Origin: an uncultured Ruminococcus sp.
Lineage (GTDB): Bacteria; Bacillota; Clostridia; Oscillospirales; CAG-272
Length of the DNA stretch: 54,603 nt
Assembly: GCA_902778145.1 (NCBI GenBank)
Contig: CACYWW010000009.1
Span: 1-54,603 of the forward strand
Reading direction: 5' to 3'
The notes below the pieces were generated by a model that worked only from the letters and a program-made list of their open reading frames with translations, did not search any database and had not been told where the DNA came from. Of this stretch, positions 1 to 8,249 are shown one piece after another; the first letter of the stretch is position 1, and each line of letters begins with the position of its first letter. A program made the translations under genes and the position numbers.

Positions 1-49
1 AGCGGTCCCCCTTCCCCAACAGGGGAAGGTTATAGATTGCTTCACCGCT
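1..49. repeat. nested dyad element
   Basis: An inner perfect hairpin CCTTCCCC-AACA-GGGGAAGG (10-29) lies inside an outer 6-base pairing AGCGGT (1-6) with ACCGCT (44-49). No coding frame is convincing here. It resembles the other intergenic dyads at 12941-12960 and 45758-45776 in style and is cut by the window edge, so its full extent is unknown. Confidence 0.5.
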
Positions 50-56
50 TTGGCTA

Positions 57-79
57 AAAACTCCACACCGTGGAGTTTT
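57..79 (-). terminator. intrinsic terminator after guaB
   Basis: A perfect 10-base stem AAAACTCCAC with loop ACC and GTGGAGTTTT. Read on the minus strand it lies about 35 bases past the guaB stop and ends in a short U-run, so it probably ends the pyrI-guaB transcript. The symmetric A/T tails mean it could also act on the plus strand. Confidence 0.7.
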
Positions 80-114
80 CTTAACGCGTCGCGCCCCAAA
101 AGGGGAAGACAGGT

Positions 115-1620
115 TTATTTTATAGGCGCGCTTTTTTCTTTCTGTATGACGTCGTGTGCGCCGCCCTCGACTATGCTCGTCGCCGATACAAGCGTGAGCT
201 TCGCTTTTTTCTGCAGCTCGGGTATGGTCAGCGCGCCGCAGTTGCACATCGTCGATCTGACCTTTGAAAGCGACAGCGCGACGTTGTCTTTAAGGGATCC
301 GGCGTACGGGACGTACGAATCGACGCCCTCCTCAAACGACAGCTTCTTGTCGCCGCCGAGGTCGTATCTCTGCCAGTTTCTCGCTCTCGCGGAGCCCTCG
401 CCCCAGTATTCCTTGTAATACGTGCCGTTGAGGCTGACCTTGTTCGACGGGCTTTCGTCGAATCTCGCGAAATATCTGCCGAGCATCACGAAATCCGCGC
501 CCATCGCAAGCGCGAGGGTTATATGATGGTCGTATACTATGCCGCCGTCAGAGCAGACGGGGACGTATACGCCGGTCTCTTCAAAATACTTATCGCGCTC
601 TTTGCATACCTCGATGAGCGCGGTCGCCTGACCTCTGCCTATTCCCTTCGTCTCACGGGTGATGCAGATCGAGCCGCCGCCGATGCCGACCTTGACGAAA
701 TCGGCGCCGCAGTCGGCTAAGAATCTGAAGCCGTCCGCGTCAACGACGTTGCCGGCGCCTACCTTTACCTTGTCGCCGTAGTTGTCTCTTATCCATTTGA
801 TCGTGATCTTCTGCCATTCGGAGAAACCCTCGGACGAGTCTATGCACAGTACGTCCGCGCCGGCTTCGACGAGCGCCGGGACGCGCTCCGCGTAGTCGCG
901 CGTGTTGATGCCGGCGCCGACGACGTATCTCTTCTGCTCGTCGAGCAGCTCGTCCGGGTTCTGTTTATGAGTGTCGTAGTCCTTGCGGAAAACGAGGTAA
1001 CAGAGCTTGCCTTCATCGTTGACTATCGGCAGGGAGTTGAGCTTGTGATCCCAGATTATATCGTTCGCTTCCTTCAGCGTGGTGCCTTCCTTTGCCCAGA
1101 TGAGCTTTTCAAACGGCGTCATGAATTCGGACACCTGCAGATCGAGCGACATGCGGGAAACGCGGTAATCGCGCCCGGTGACGATGCCGAGCAGCTTGCC
1201 CTCGTTCGTCCCGTCGTCCGTGACGGCGATGGTCGAATGTCCGGTCTTCTCCGTCAGCGCTATGACGTCGGCGAGCGTATCGGTCGGTTTGAGGTTGGAG
1301 TCGCTTTTAACGAAGCCGGCTTTGTACGTCTTCGCGCGCTTGACCATGGCTGCCTGATTTTCGACCGTCTGCGAGCCGTATATGAAGGAAACTCCGCCCT
1401 CCGTGGCGAGCGCGACGGCGAGCCTGTCGCCTGAGACCGACTGCATGATGGCGGACACCATCGGTATGTTCATCGTTATAGCCGGTTCCTCACCTTTTTT
1501 GAATTTGACGAGCGGCGTCCTCAGACTCACGTTCGACGGTACGCATTCCGACGACGAATAGCCGGGGATAAGCAGATATTCATTGAAGGTATGGGAAGGT
1601 TCGTTTATAAATGTCGCCAT
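115..1620 (-). CDS. guaB: IMP dehydrogenase
   Basis: Oxidises IMP to XMP with NAD+, the committed step of GMP synthesis in the cytosol. The 501-residue protein has the usual (beta/alpha)8 barrel interrupted by two CBS domains at about residues 110-225 (segments [12 protein letters not shown] and [12 protein letters not shown]). The catalytic loop [10 protein letters not shown] with its cysteine is present near residue 320, followed by the flap KGIGRGQ and the IMP-phosphate loop SDGGI. The length and the C-terminal region of about 130 residues fit the clostridial IMPDH form. The ATG at 1620 is preceded by GGAGG eight bases upstream, and the gene lies directly after pyrI (12 bases), so the two are cotranscribed. 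This puts a GMP-synthesis gene at the end of a pyrimidine cluster. The identification is very safe. Confidence 0.95.
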   Translation of the reverse strand: MATFINEPSHTFNEYLLIPGYSSSECVPSNVSLRTPLVKFKKGEEPAITMNIPMVSAIMQSVSGDRLAVALATEGGVSFIYGSQTVENQAAMVKRAKTYKAGFVKSDSNLKPTDTLADVIALTEKTGHSTIAVTDDGTNEGKLLGIVTGRDYRVSRMSLDLQVSEFMTPFEKLIWAKEGTTLKEANDIIWDHKLNSLPIVNDEGKLCYLVFRKDYDTHKQNPDELLDEQKRYVVGAGINTRDYAERVPALVEAGADVLCIDSSEGFSEWQKITIKWIRDNYGDKVKVGAGNVVDADGFRFLADCGADFVKVGIGGGSICITRETKGIGRGQATALIEVCKERDKYFEETGVYVPVCSDGGIVYDHHITLALAMGADFVMLGRYFARFDESPSNKVSLNGTYYKEYWGEGSARARNWQRYDLGGDKKLSFEEGVDSYVPYAGSLKDNVALSLSKVRSTMCNCGALTIPELQKKAKLTLVSATSIVEGGAHDVIQKEKSAPIK

Positions 1621-1632
1621 GCTTTTTTCCTC

Positions 1633-2052
1633 CTACACGTTGGCTTTTCCTTCGCAGTATAAACAGCGGTACGTTTTGTTTTTCTCGTCTGTCAGCATGA
1701 AGATCTGATCCAGCTCCTGCTCGGTCGACGTGATGCAGCGCGGATTTCTGCACTTTATCACGTTGACGAGCTTTGACGGGAGCTTCATGTTTTTCTTTTC
1801 CGCGACTTTGCCGTCGCGGATGACGTTCACCGTCGCGCCGGGATCCACGAACCCGACGACGTCAAGGTCGACGTTGATATCCGCGTCGATCTTTATCACG
1901 TCCTTTTTTCCCTTTTTGCCGCTTTGCGCGTTAGTTATCAGCGCCACGGGCACGTTCAGCCCGCCGAGTCCGAGAAGCGTATAAAGCTTCATCCCGCAGC
2001 CGGCTGTTATGTGATCTATGACCACTCCGTTCTTAATCGGATCGATATTCAT
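1633..2052 (-). CDS. pyrI: aspartate carbamoyltransferase regulatory chain
   Basis: Regulatory partner of PyrB. It binds nucleotides (CTP/ATP) through its N-terminal domain and clamps the catalytic trimers through a C-terminal zinc domain. In this 139-residue protein the four zinc cysteines are visible as C-x4-C (CRNPRC) and C-x2-C (CLYC) near the C-terminus. The N-terminal part, with ITAGCGMKLYTLLG, matches the allosteric domain. Length is about normal for the family (around 140-150). It is separated from pyrB by 63 bases containing a good promoter, so its expression can be uncoupled from the upstream pyr genes, while guaB follows 12 bases later. The Shine-Dalgarno site is weak (GGACGG). The function is clear from motifs and from its place next to pyrB. 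Confidence 0.93.
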   Translation of the reverse strand: MNIDPIKNGVVIDHITAGCGMKLYTLLGLGGLNVPVALITNAQSGKKGKKDVIKIDADINVDLDVVGFVDPGATVNVIRDGKVAEKKNMKLPSKLVNVIKCRNPRCITSTEQELDQIFMLTDEKNKTYRCLYCEGKANV

Positions 2053-2073
2053 ATGCTGACCGTCCTTTTTTCT

Positions 2074-2103
2074 ATTTTACTATAAAACAACTCGTTATGT
2101 CAA
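2074..2103 (-). promoter_or_regulatory. promoter for pyrI-guaB
   Basis: Minus-strand TTGACA (2098-2103) and TAAAAT (2074-2079) are separated by 18 bases, just upstream of pyrI. It gives a short leader of about 15-20 bases. It would let pyrI and guaB be made independently of the attenuated pyrC operon promoter. Confidence 0.65.
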
Positions 2104-2115
2104 TACGTTTTCGCA

Positions 2116-3039
2116 TTATTTTTCCGGGTTTGCGGATAAAAGGCTGAGTATAAGCGCCTCTCTCATGTATTTTCCGTAAAGCGCCTGTTTGAAATAACAC
2201 GCTCTCGGGTCGTCGTCCACCTTCACGCTTATCTCGTTCACCCTCGGCAGCGGATGCATGACTATCATATCGGGCTTTGCGTGCCCCATCTTTTCAGGCG
2301 TCAGGATATAGCTGTCCTTGAGTCTGAGATAATCCTCCTCGTTGAAAAATCTCTCCCTCTGCACGCGCGTCATATAAAGGACGTCAAGCTGAGGCAGAGC
2401 CCACGAAAGATCCGAAGTCTGCACGCATTTCATGCCGTTTTTCACAATGACGTCGTTATAAACGTAATCCGGCAGACGAAGCTCCTCCGGGGAAATGAGG
2501 ACGAGCCTTACGTTTTCATATCTTGACATGGCGTTTATCAGCGAATGTACGGTGCGCCCGAATTTCAGGTCGCCGCAGAGCCCTATCGTCAGATCGTCAA
2601 GTCTTCCCTTCTCGCGGCTGATCGTCAACAGATCCGCAAGCGTCTGGGTCGGGTGGCAGTGTCCGCCGTCTCCCGCGTTTATGACGGGAACGGTCGCAGC
2701 CTTGGCGGCGACGAGGGCGGCGCCCTCCTTCGGGTGGCGCATTGCGATTATATCGGCGTAGCAGGAGACTATTTTCGCCGTGTCGGACACGGATTCGCCC
2801 TTAGACGCGGAGGAAGAAGCTCCGTCCGTCATGGATATAACGCTGCCGCCGAGCTCGTACATGGCGGCTTCAAAGCTCATCCGCGTTCTCGTGGACGGCT
2901 CGAAAAACAGCGTCGCGAGCTTTTTTCCCGCACAGGCGTGCGCGTATTTGCCGGGATTTTCGATTATATCGTTCGCCGTGTCGATCAGACCGTAAAGCTC
3001 TTCCTTCGACAGGTCGGTTATATCTATCACGGATCTCAT
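2116..3039 (-). CDS. pyrB: aspartate carbamoyltransferase catalytic chain
   Basis: Condenses carbamoyl phosphate with aspartate to carbamoyl aspartate, second step of UMP synthesis. The 307-residue length is typical. Carbamoyl-phosphate binding motif [13 protein letters not shown] lies at about residues 45-57. [11 protein letters not shown] and the aspartate-domain motif [10 protein letters not shown] are also present. The start ATG overlaps the pyrE stop (ATGA, 4 bases) and has GGAGG six bases upstream, implying translational coupling. With PyrI downstream this should form the classical regulated holoenzyme. No odd features were seen. Confidence 0.96.
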   Translation of the reverse strand: MRSVIDITDLSKEELYGLIDTANDIIENPGKYAHACAGKKLATLFFEPSTRTRMSFEAAMYELGGSVISMTDGASSSASKGESVSDTAKIVSCYADIIAMRHPKEGAALVAAKAATVPVINAGDGGHCHPTQTLADLLTISREKGRLDDLTIGLCGDLKFGRTVHSLINAMSRYENVRLVLISPEELRLPDYVYNDVIVKNGMKCVQTSDLSWALPQLDVLYMTRVQRERFFNEEDYLRLKDSYILTPEKMGHAKPDMIVMHPLPRVNEISVKVDDDPRACYFKQALYGKYMREALILSLLSANPEK

Positions 3040-3680
3040 TTCGCGCCTCCGATCCAGCTCTCGTCCGACGGATCGTTTCTGAAAGCGATAAGGCGCTCCG
3101 CGTCTTCCGGGCGGATATATCCCTGCTTCGCGGCGACGGCGACGATCTCGTCAAAATCCGTAAGCGAAACGTTCTTCACGTTTGCCGCCTCGAGCCTTTC
3201 AAGTCCTTTTTTCATCCCGTAAGTGAATATGGAAGCGATGCCGAGCACACACGCTCCCGCCTCACGCAGAGCCTCGACCACGTCGATCACGCTGCCGCCG
3301 GTCGAGATGAGATCCTCTATGACTACGACCTTCTGCCCGGGCTCGAGCTTTCCCTCTATCCTGTTCTGTCTTCCGTGATCCTTGTTCGACGAGCGGACGT
3401 ATCCCATAGGCATACCGAGGATGTGTCCGGTTATCGCCGCGTGCGCGATGCCCGCCGTCGACGTTCCCATGAGCACTTCGGCTTCGGGATAGTATTTTCT
3501 GACGGTTTCGGCAAGACCCTCTTCAACGTGCGTGCGCACCTCCGGCGCCGTCAGCGTAAGGCGGTTGTCGCAGTAGATCGGGCTTTTTATGCCGGACGCC
3601 CACGTGAAGGGCTCGTCCGGGCGGAGGAAAACGGCTTTGATCTTAAGCAGATCCGACGCTATAAGTTCTCTGTATTCCAT
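3036..3680 (-). CDS. pyrE: orotate phosphoribosyltransferase
   Basis: Transfers ribose-5-phosphate from PRPP to orotate, giving OMP. The PRPP signature [13 protein letters not shown] is near residue 120 and the catalytic flap region [13 protein letters not shown] just before it. I chose the ATG at 3680, whose A is the last base of the pyrF stop (TAATG), giving 214 residues. The earlier in-frame ATG at 3704 lies inside pyrF and adds only MRKGVLLI, which contains the AAAGGAG Shine-Dalgarno sequence itself. The gene overlaps pyrB by 4 bases downstream. It is tightly coupled between pyrF and pyrB, which supplies the next and an earlier pathway step. Confidence 0.95.
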   Translation of the reverse strand: MEYRELIASDLLKIKAVFLRPDEPFTWASGIKSPIYCDNRLTLTAPEVRTHVEEGLAETVRKYYPEAEVLMGTSTAGIAHAAITGHILGMPMGYVRSSNKDHGRQNRIEGKLEPGQKVVVIEDLISTGGSVIDVVEALREAGACVLGIASIFTYGMKKGLERLEAANVKNVSLTDFDEIVAVAAKQGYIRPEDAERLIAFRNDPSDESWIGGAK

Positions 3681-4378
3681 TATAAGCAAAACTCCTTTAC
3701 GCATTTTTCATAGGCGGCTACGGGATCGGCAGCGGCTGTCACCGGGCGCCCGACGACTATGTAATCCGAGCCCTCGAGCCTCGCCTGCGCGGGCGTCATC
3801 ACTCTTTTCTGGTCGCCCTTGTCCGAATCGGCGAATCTGACGCCAGGCGTTACGGTCAGAAATCCGTTCCCGCAGGCGTTGTGTACCGTCCGCGCTTCAA
3901 GCGGCGAGCAGACGACTCCGTCAAGCCCCGCCGATTTCGCGTTTTGCGCGTAGTGCATCACTACCTCTTTCATCGGCTCGCGGATCAGCAGATCCTTTTC
4001 GAGCCTCTCCTGATCGGTCGAAGTCAGCTGCGTCACGGCTATGAGCAGCGGGCGCGTCCCGTCATCTCTGACAAGCCCTTCGAGTGCCGCTTCCATCATC
4101 GCGACGGTACCGGCGGCGTGAACGTTGCACATATCTATATCAAGCCGGGACAATACAGCCATCGCCTTTCTTACGGTGTTCGGGATGTCGTGAAGCTTCA
4201 GATCGAGGAATATTTTGTGTCCTCTGTCCTTTATGCGGCGGACCATATCCGGTCCCTCCGCGTAAAAAAGCTCCATCCCTATTTTCACAAACGGCTTTCT
4301 TTCCCTGAACAGGTCAAGAAACTCAAGCGTTTTCGCAGCGCACGAAAAATCACACGCCACTATTACGTCTTTTCCCAT
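3680..4378 (-). CDS. pyrF: orotidine-5'-phosphate decarboxylase
   Basis: Decarboxylates OMP to UMP, the last step of the de novo pathway. The catalytic lysine/aspartate array is visible as FLDLKLHDIPNT near residue 65. The N-terminal strand VACDFS and the phosphate loop VVGRPVT near the C-terminus fit too. I prefer the ATG at 4378 (MGKDVIVACDF), preceded by AAAGAGG, giving 232 residues. An in-frame start 17 codons upstream (4429) would overlap the preceding gene by 16 bases and adds sequence not found in the family. Organisation is pyrF-pyrE-pyrB with overlapping stops and starts. Confidence 0.95.
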   Translation of the reverse strand: MGKDVIVACDFSCAAKTLEFLDLFRERKPFVKIGMELFYAEGPDMVRRIKDRGHKIFLDLKLHDIPNTVRKAMAVLSRLDIDMCNVHAAGTVAMMEAALEGLVRDDGTRPLLIAVTQLTSTDQERLEKDLLIREPMKEVVMHYAQNAKSAGLDGVVCSPLEARTVHNACGNGFLTVTPGVRFADSDKGDQKRVMTPAQARLEGSDYIVVGRPVTAAADPVAAYEKCVKEFCL

Positions 4379-4413
4379 GGTATACCTCTTTCCGCGGCAT
4401 TCTTTTTTGCCGC

Positions 4414-5295
4414 TTATTCCTTCATCCATTCGTCAAAGTAGATACGCGCGCCTTCCCCGACGGTCATGTCAGCTTTCGTGTTTTGTATCATATAGCCGAT
4501 CATATTCACCGGGATCACAAGGTTTTTGATCTTGATCTCCTTTTTACGGCGCCGCGCCATACCGGCTATGACCTCGCGCAGATCTTCCCCGCCGAATTCT
4601 TTTTTATAGATCTCCGCATCCCTCCTCCTGCGGCGCGTACAGCAGGCGTTGTGCGCCCACCGCAGGAAAAGCGCCAATCCGCACGACACGGCCAGGATGA
4701 CGGGCAGAGACACCCATACGGGCACACGCGTCGCAAACCCGTAAAAATCGTTCCAGCCGCCTTTTTCCTCGCCTATGATCACCACCATGATCATGTAGAC
4801 CGCCGCGTACAGCAATACCGGCACGAGCGCGAGCGCCGCCTCCTTCAGCTTCACAATATGGCTGTTTATGAAAAAGCAGAACGTGACGATCGAAAGGACG
4901 GGACAAACGCCGTGCAAGAAGAAGCGCGAGCCCGAGAAGATCAGATAAAATCCTTTTACCGGGGCGAGGACGCACAGCGACACGATGAACGTGAGTGCGA
5001 CCGACGAAACGGTGGCGTGCATCATCACGACGACCCAGTCCGGCAGATGATAATTGCCGGTGCGCAGTCCGTCTATCGTGTAAGGCAGACACAAAAGCAT
5101 CGAAAGCCCCGCTATTATATTGGAATTCACCGTGAACATGCAGAACGTGCGTATACCCATATGGTCGAAATTTTCGTCGTAAATGGTAACAAGATTCATC
5201 GTAACGCCGATGATGACGCAAACAGACACGACGGCGGCTCCTATGAGAGCGCACAGACACTGTATCATATTGCTGCGTAATGCCGGATCTTTCAT
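4414..5295 (-). CDS. six-helix membrane protein of unknown function
   Basis: A 293-residue protein with about six hydrophobic segments (near residues 10-32, 46-68, 85-110, 122-141, 150-172 and 190-211). An Arg-rich cytoplasmic stretch (CCTRRRRRDAE) and a charged tail of about 70 residues follow. The pattern of helices and the NSNIIAGLSMLLCLPY segment recall the Pr6Pr/FAR-17a-like family, but I am not certain. The ATG has GGAGG six bases upstream. It sits inside the pyrimidine cluster, 31 bases after the pyrD remnant and 35 bases before pyrF, so it should be cotranscribed with them. It does not look like a UraA-type uracil permease: too short, and without that family's motifs. A role in pyrimidine metabolism cannot be claimed. 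Confidence 0.7.
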   Translation of the reverse strand: MKDPALRSNMIQCLCALIGAAVVSVCVIIGVTMNLVTIYDENFDHMGIRTFCMFTVNSNIIAGLSMLLCLPYTIDGLRTGNYHLPDWVVVMMHATVSSVALTFIVSLCVLAPVKGFYLIFSGSRFFLHGVCPVLSIVTFCFFINSHIVKLKEAALALVPVLLYAAVYMIMVVIIGEEKGGWNDFYGFATRVPVWVSLPVILAVSCGLALFLRWAHNACCTRRRRRDAEIYKKEFGGEDLREVIAGMARRRKKEIKIKNLVIPVNMIGYMIQNTKADMTVGEGARIYFDEWMKE

Positions 5296-5326
5296 TACTT
5301 TCCTCCCGCGTTCGTTTTTTCGGCCG

Positions 5327-5817
<491 letters not shown>

Positions 5818-5918
5818 TATTATCTCCATTCTCCGTAGGGGTCGACTGCGTGAACCCCCGTTGCTCACTATGTTCACAATGGGTAACCCCTGACGACGAC
5901 CCGTTATCCCCGGCTTAA

Positions 5919-6557
5919 TTATTCACTATCAGTTTTATAATGTTCTAAATCAAGATGGACAAACTCATCTCTTCTAAATTCCGGTAAAACGTAGGGTATG
6001 TACGCGACGTTGTCGTCACGTTTTGAATATTCACTTCTTTCTTTCAATCCAAGCTTGCATATAATATCCGATATATCTTCATTTTCATTTGGATATATCG
6101 AACATTCTCCCTCGTGAGTTTCGGATAAGAAGAATAACGATTGATCGCCTCTGTAAAACATAAGATTTTGTGCCGGCTCATAATTATAACCGCGGCTATG
6201 ATTATTTTCCCAATATGCAAATAAACTGCCGTATGAAAGCACAAAATTCTTCGTATCTTCGTTAATTACAAAATATTTTCTTTTCATATTAGGATTGAGC
6301 CAAATTTGAGAGTTATGTATTAACCTCACTTCCTCCCAGTTTTTTCTTGCTTCATCAGTCAGCATTTTCTCAAAATCGCAGATTTCGTATTTTAATATTT
6401 TTTCAACTGGGGGATTGTCCGGCTTACTTAATCCGTCCCACCAAAAATAATCATATGATAAATACTTTGAGTATTTAAAGCAGCATGACATCAAGTCGGG
6501 AAAATAAAAGTCATCAATATCATCTGAGTGTTCAATGCCGATATAATACTTTTTCAT
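5919..6557 (-). CDS. AT-rich hypothetical protein inserted in the pyr operon
   Basis: Encodes 212 residues rich in Tyr, Asp, Glu, Asn and Phe (YYIGIEHSDDIDDFYFPDL, FFLSETHEGECSIYP), with no signal peptide or membrane segment. I do not recognise the family. The acidic, aromatic-rich makeup is reminiscent of small immunity-type or SMI1/KNR4-like proteins, but no defining motif is visible. Base composition and codon use are plainly more AT-rich than every neighbour, which indicates recent transfer. The ATG at 6557 has TCGGAGG upstream. It lies between the truncated end of pyrD and the pyrD/acetyltransferase remnant, on the same strand, so it could ride on the pyr transcript. No partner toxin gene is visible next to it. 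Confidence 0.65.
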   Translation of the reverse strand: MKKYYIGIEHSDDIDDFYFPDLMSCCFKYSKYLSYDYFWWDGLSKPDNPPVEKILKYEICDFEKMLTDEARKNWEEVRLIHNSQIWLNPNMKRKYFVINEDTKNFVLSYGSLFAYWENNHSRGYNYEPAQNLMFYRGDQSLFFLSETHEGECSIYPNENEDISDIICKLGLKERSEYSKRDDNVAYIPYVLPEFRRDEFVHLDLEHYKTDSE

Positions 6558-6641
6558 AATTTCCTCCGAATAAATTTAAATTGCTCGCGGAGCGGTGCGC
6601 AGGAGGGAAGACCCCTCTCCTGCAAGCCGAGGTGCCGACTC

Positions 6642-7526
6642 CTACCGTCTGAATCCGTACCTCTCCATAACTCCGGACAGTTTTTCGATTATCTTCTTGC
6701 ACGCATACGGATCAACGAGGTTCGCCGCGCCGACCTGCACGGCGGTCGCGCCCGCGTACATCATCTCAAGAACGTCCTCCGCGCGGCTGACGCCGCCGCA
6801 GCCGATCACGGGGATCTTTACCGCGCGGCTGATCTGATATACGGCACGAAGTGCGACCGGAAAAACACACGGGCCCGAAACGCCGCCCGTAACGTTCGCT
6901 ATCACCGGCTTCCCGGTCTTAAGATCGATCCTCATGCCGAGCAGCGTGTTTATCGCGCAGATGCCGTCCGCGCCCGCGTCCTCGCAGGCTTTTGCGATCG
7001 CCGCTATATCCGTGACGTTCGGCGAAAGCTTCATTATGACCGGCTTACGCGTCACGGCTTTCACCGCTTTTGTCACCGCCGCGGCGGACTCACATGAGGT
7101 ACCGAAGCCCATGCCGCCGGCTTTCACGTTCGGACAGCTTATGTTTATCTCAAGCCAGCCGACCTGTTCCTCCCGGTCGAGAAGCTCGCTTACATAAACG
7201 TAATTCTCGACCGAGGAGCCGGATATATTCGCCATCACCTTTTTGTGAAATACCTTTTTCAGTGCGGGAAGCTCGTGTTTAATAACGTGTTCGACGCCCG
7301 GATTCTGAAGTCCGACGGCGTTGAGCATGCCGGACGCGCATTCCGCTATCCTCGGCGTCGGGTTGCCGAAGCGCGGCTCCCTCGTCGTTCCCTTGAAGGA
7401 GAACGTGCCGAGGATATTTATATCGTACAGCTCCGCGAATTCAAGCCCGTAGCCGAACGTGCCGGAGGCGGGGATAACGGGATTGTCAAGCTCAATGCCG
7501 CAAAGGTCGACGCTCATTTTTCCCAT
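6642..7526 (-). CDS. pyrD: dihydroorotate dehydrogenase 1B, catalytic subunit
   Basis: Oxidises dihydroorotate to orotate on FMN, passing electrons to PyrK and NAD+. The catalytic cysteine is in NISCPNVKAGG (about residue 130). FMN-binding stretches IMKLSPN, VIGCGGV and [12 protein letters not shown] follow. The start ATG at 7526 has AAGGAGG upstream and overlaps pyrK by 13 bases. The C-terminus ends abruptly (ERYGFRR), about eight residues short of the tail preserved in the pyrD remnant 1 kb downstream ([14 protein letters not shown]). Homology between the two breaks off near 6650. The enzyme core is complete, so I expect activity, but the gene end has been remodelled by a recombination event. 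Confidence 0.92.
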   Translation of the reverse strand: MGKMSVDLCGIELDNPVIPASGTFGYGLEFAELYDINILGTFSFKGTTREPRFGNPTPRIAECASGMLNAVGLQNPGVEHVIKHELPALKKVFHKKVMANISGSSVENYVYVSELLDREEQVGWLEINISCPNVKAGGMGFGTSCESAAAVTKAVKAVTRKPVIMKLSPNVTDIAAIAKACEDAGADGICAINTLLGMRIDLKTGKPVIANVTGGVSGPCVFPVALRAVYQISRAVKIPVIGCGGVSRAEDVLEMMYAGATAVQVGAANLVDPYACKKIIEKLSGVMERYGFRR

Positions 7527-8248
7527 AATATCTCCTCCTTATAAAGCACGGGTCCGTCTTTGCATATGCGTTTATAACCCGTTACCGTACTGCACGAACA
7601 GCCCATGCACGCACCGAAGCCGCAGCCCATGCGCTCTTCAAACGAAAGCTGACCGTCCGATTTGCAGCTGTTGAACACGGCTCTGAGCATAGGTTCGGGG
7701 CCGCACGCGAAACAGTACGAATACTCCGCCGGCAGTCCGTCCGTCACAAAGCCTTTTCCGCCGTATGAGCCGTCCGCGGTCATGACGGTGACGTTGGCAC
7801 CGAGCGCCTTGAATTTATCTTCATAGAACACGTCGCAGGCGCGGTTGAAGCCGAGCACAACGGACACGTGTTTCCCCTCTCCGCAGAGTCTTTTGCAGAG
7901 AAGGTACATAGGCGGCACGCCGACGCCGCCTCCGATCACGAGAGGATGATCGCCCGAAGGCGCGGTGTCGTAACCGTTGCCGAGTCCGCTCAGAACGGAC
8001 AGTTCAGTCCCCGCCGGCATACGCGCCATCTGCTCAGTGCCCTTGCCGACTGTTTTATAAATGAGCGTCAGTTTTTCATCCGTTTTATCGCATACGGATA
8101 TCGGGCGGCGCAGATACAGTCCGTCGAGCTTTACGTTCACGAACTGACCGGGGCGCGTTATATCCGACGTGTCGCCGCAGAGCGTCATTTCATACACGTT
8201 TTTCGTAAGCGGCACGTTCTTTTTTACAGTGAAAATTACGTCTTTCAT
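7514..8248 (-). CDS. pyrK: dihydroorotate dehydrogenase electron-transfer subunit
   Basis: Iron-sulfur flavoprotein that moves electrons from PyrD to NAD+. The 244-residue protein has a ferredoxin-reductase fold: FAD motif RRPISVCD near residue 52, nucleotide-binding loop GGGVGVPPM near residue 107, and CGPEPMLRAV near residue 176. The [2Fe-2S] ligands are C-x4-C-x2-C (CGFGACMGC) plus the later cysteine in ICKDGP. It starts 2 bases after the carB stop and overlaps pyrD, as in many Firmicute pyr operons. Presence of PyrK makes the PyrD above the NAD-linked 1B type. Confidence 0.95.
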   Translation of the reverse strand: MKDVIFTVKKNVPLTKNVYEMTLCGDTSDITRPGQFVNVKLDGLYLRRPISVCDKTDEKLTLIYKTVGKGTEQMARMPAGTELSVLSGLGNGYDTAPSGDHPLVIGGGVGVPPMYLLCKRLCGEGKHVSVVLGFNRACDVFYEDKFKALGANVTVMTADGSYGGKGFVTDGLPAEYSYCFACGPEPMLRAVFNSCKSDGQLSFEERMGCGFGACMGCSCSTVTGYKRICKDGPVLYKEEILWEK

Positions 8249-8249
8249 A

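Noticed and set aside
4414-5295. Uracil permease in the pyr cluster
   Set aside because: Too short with about six helices and none of the UraA/NCS2 motifs.
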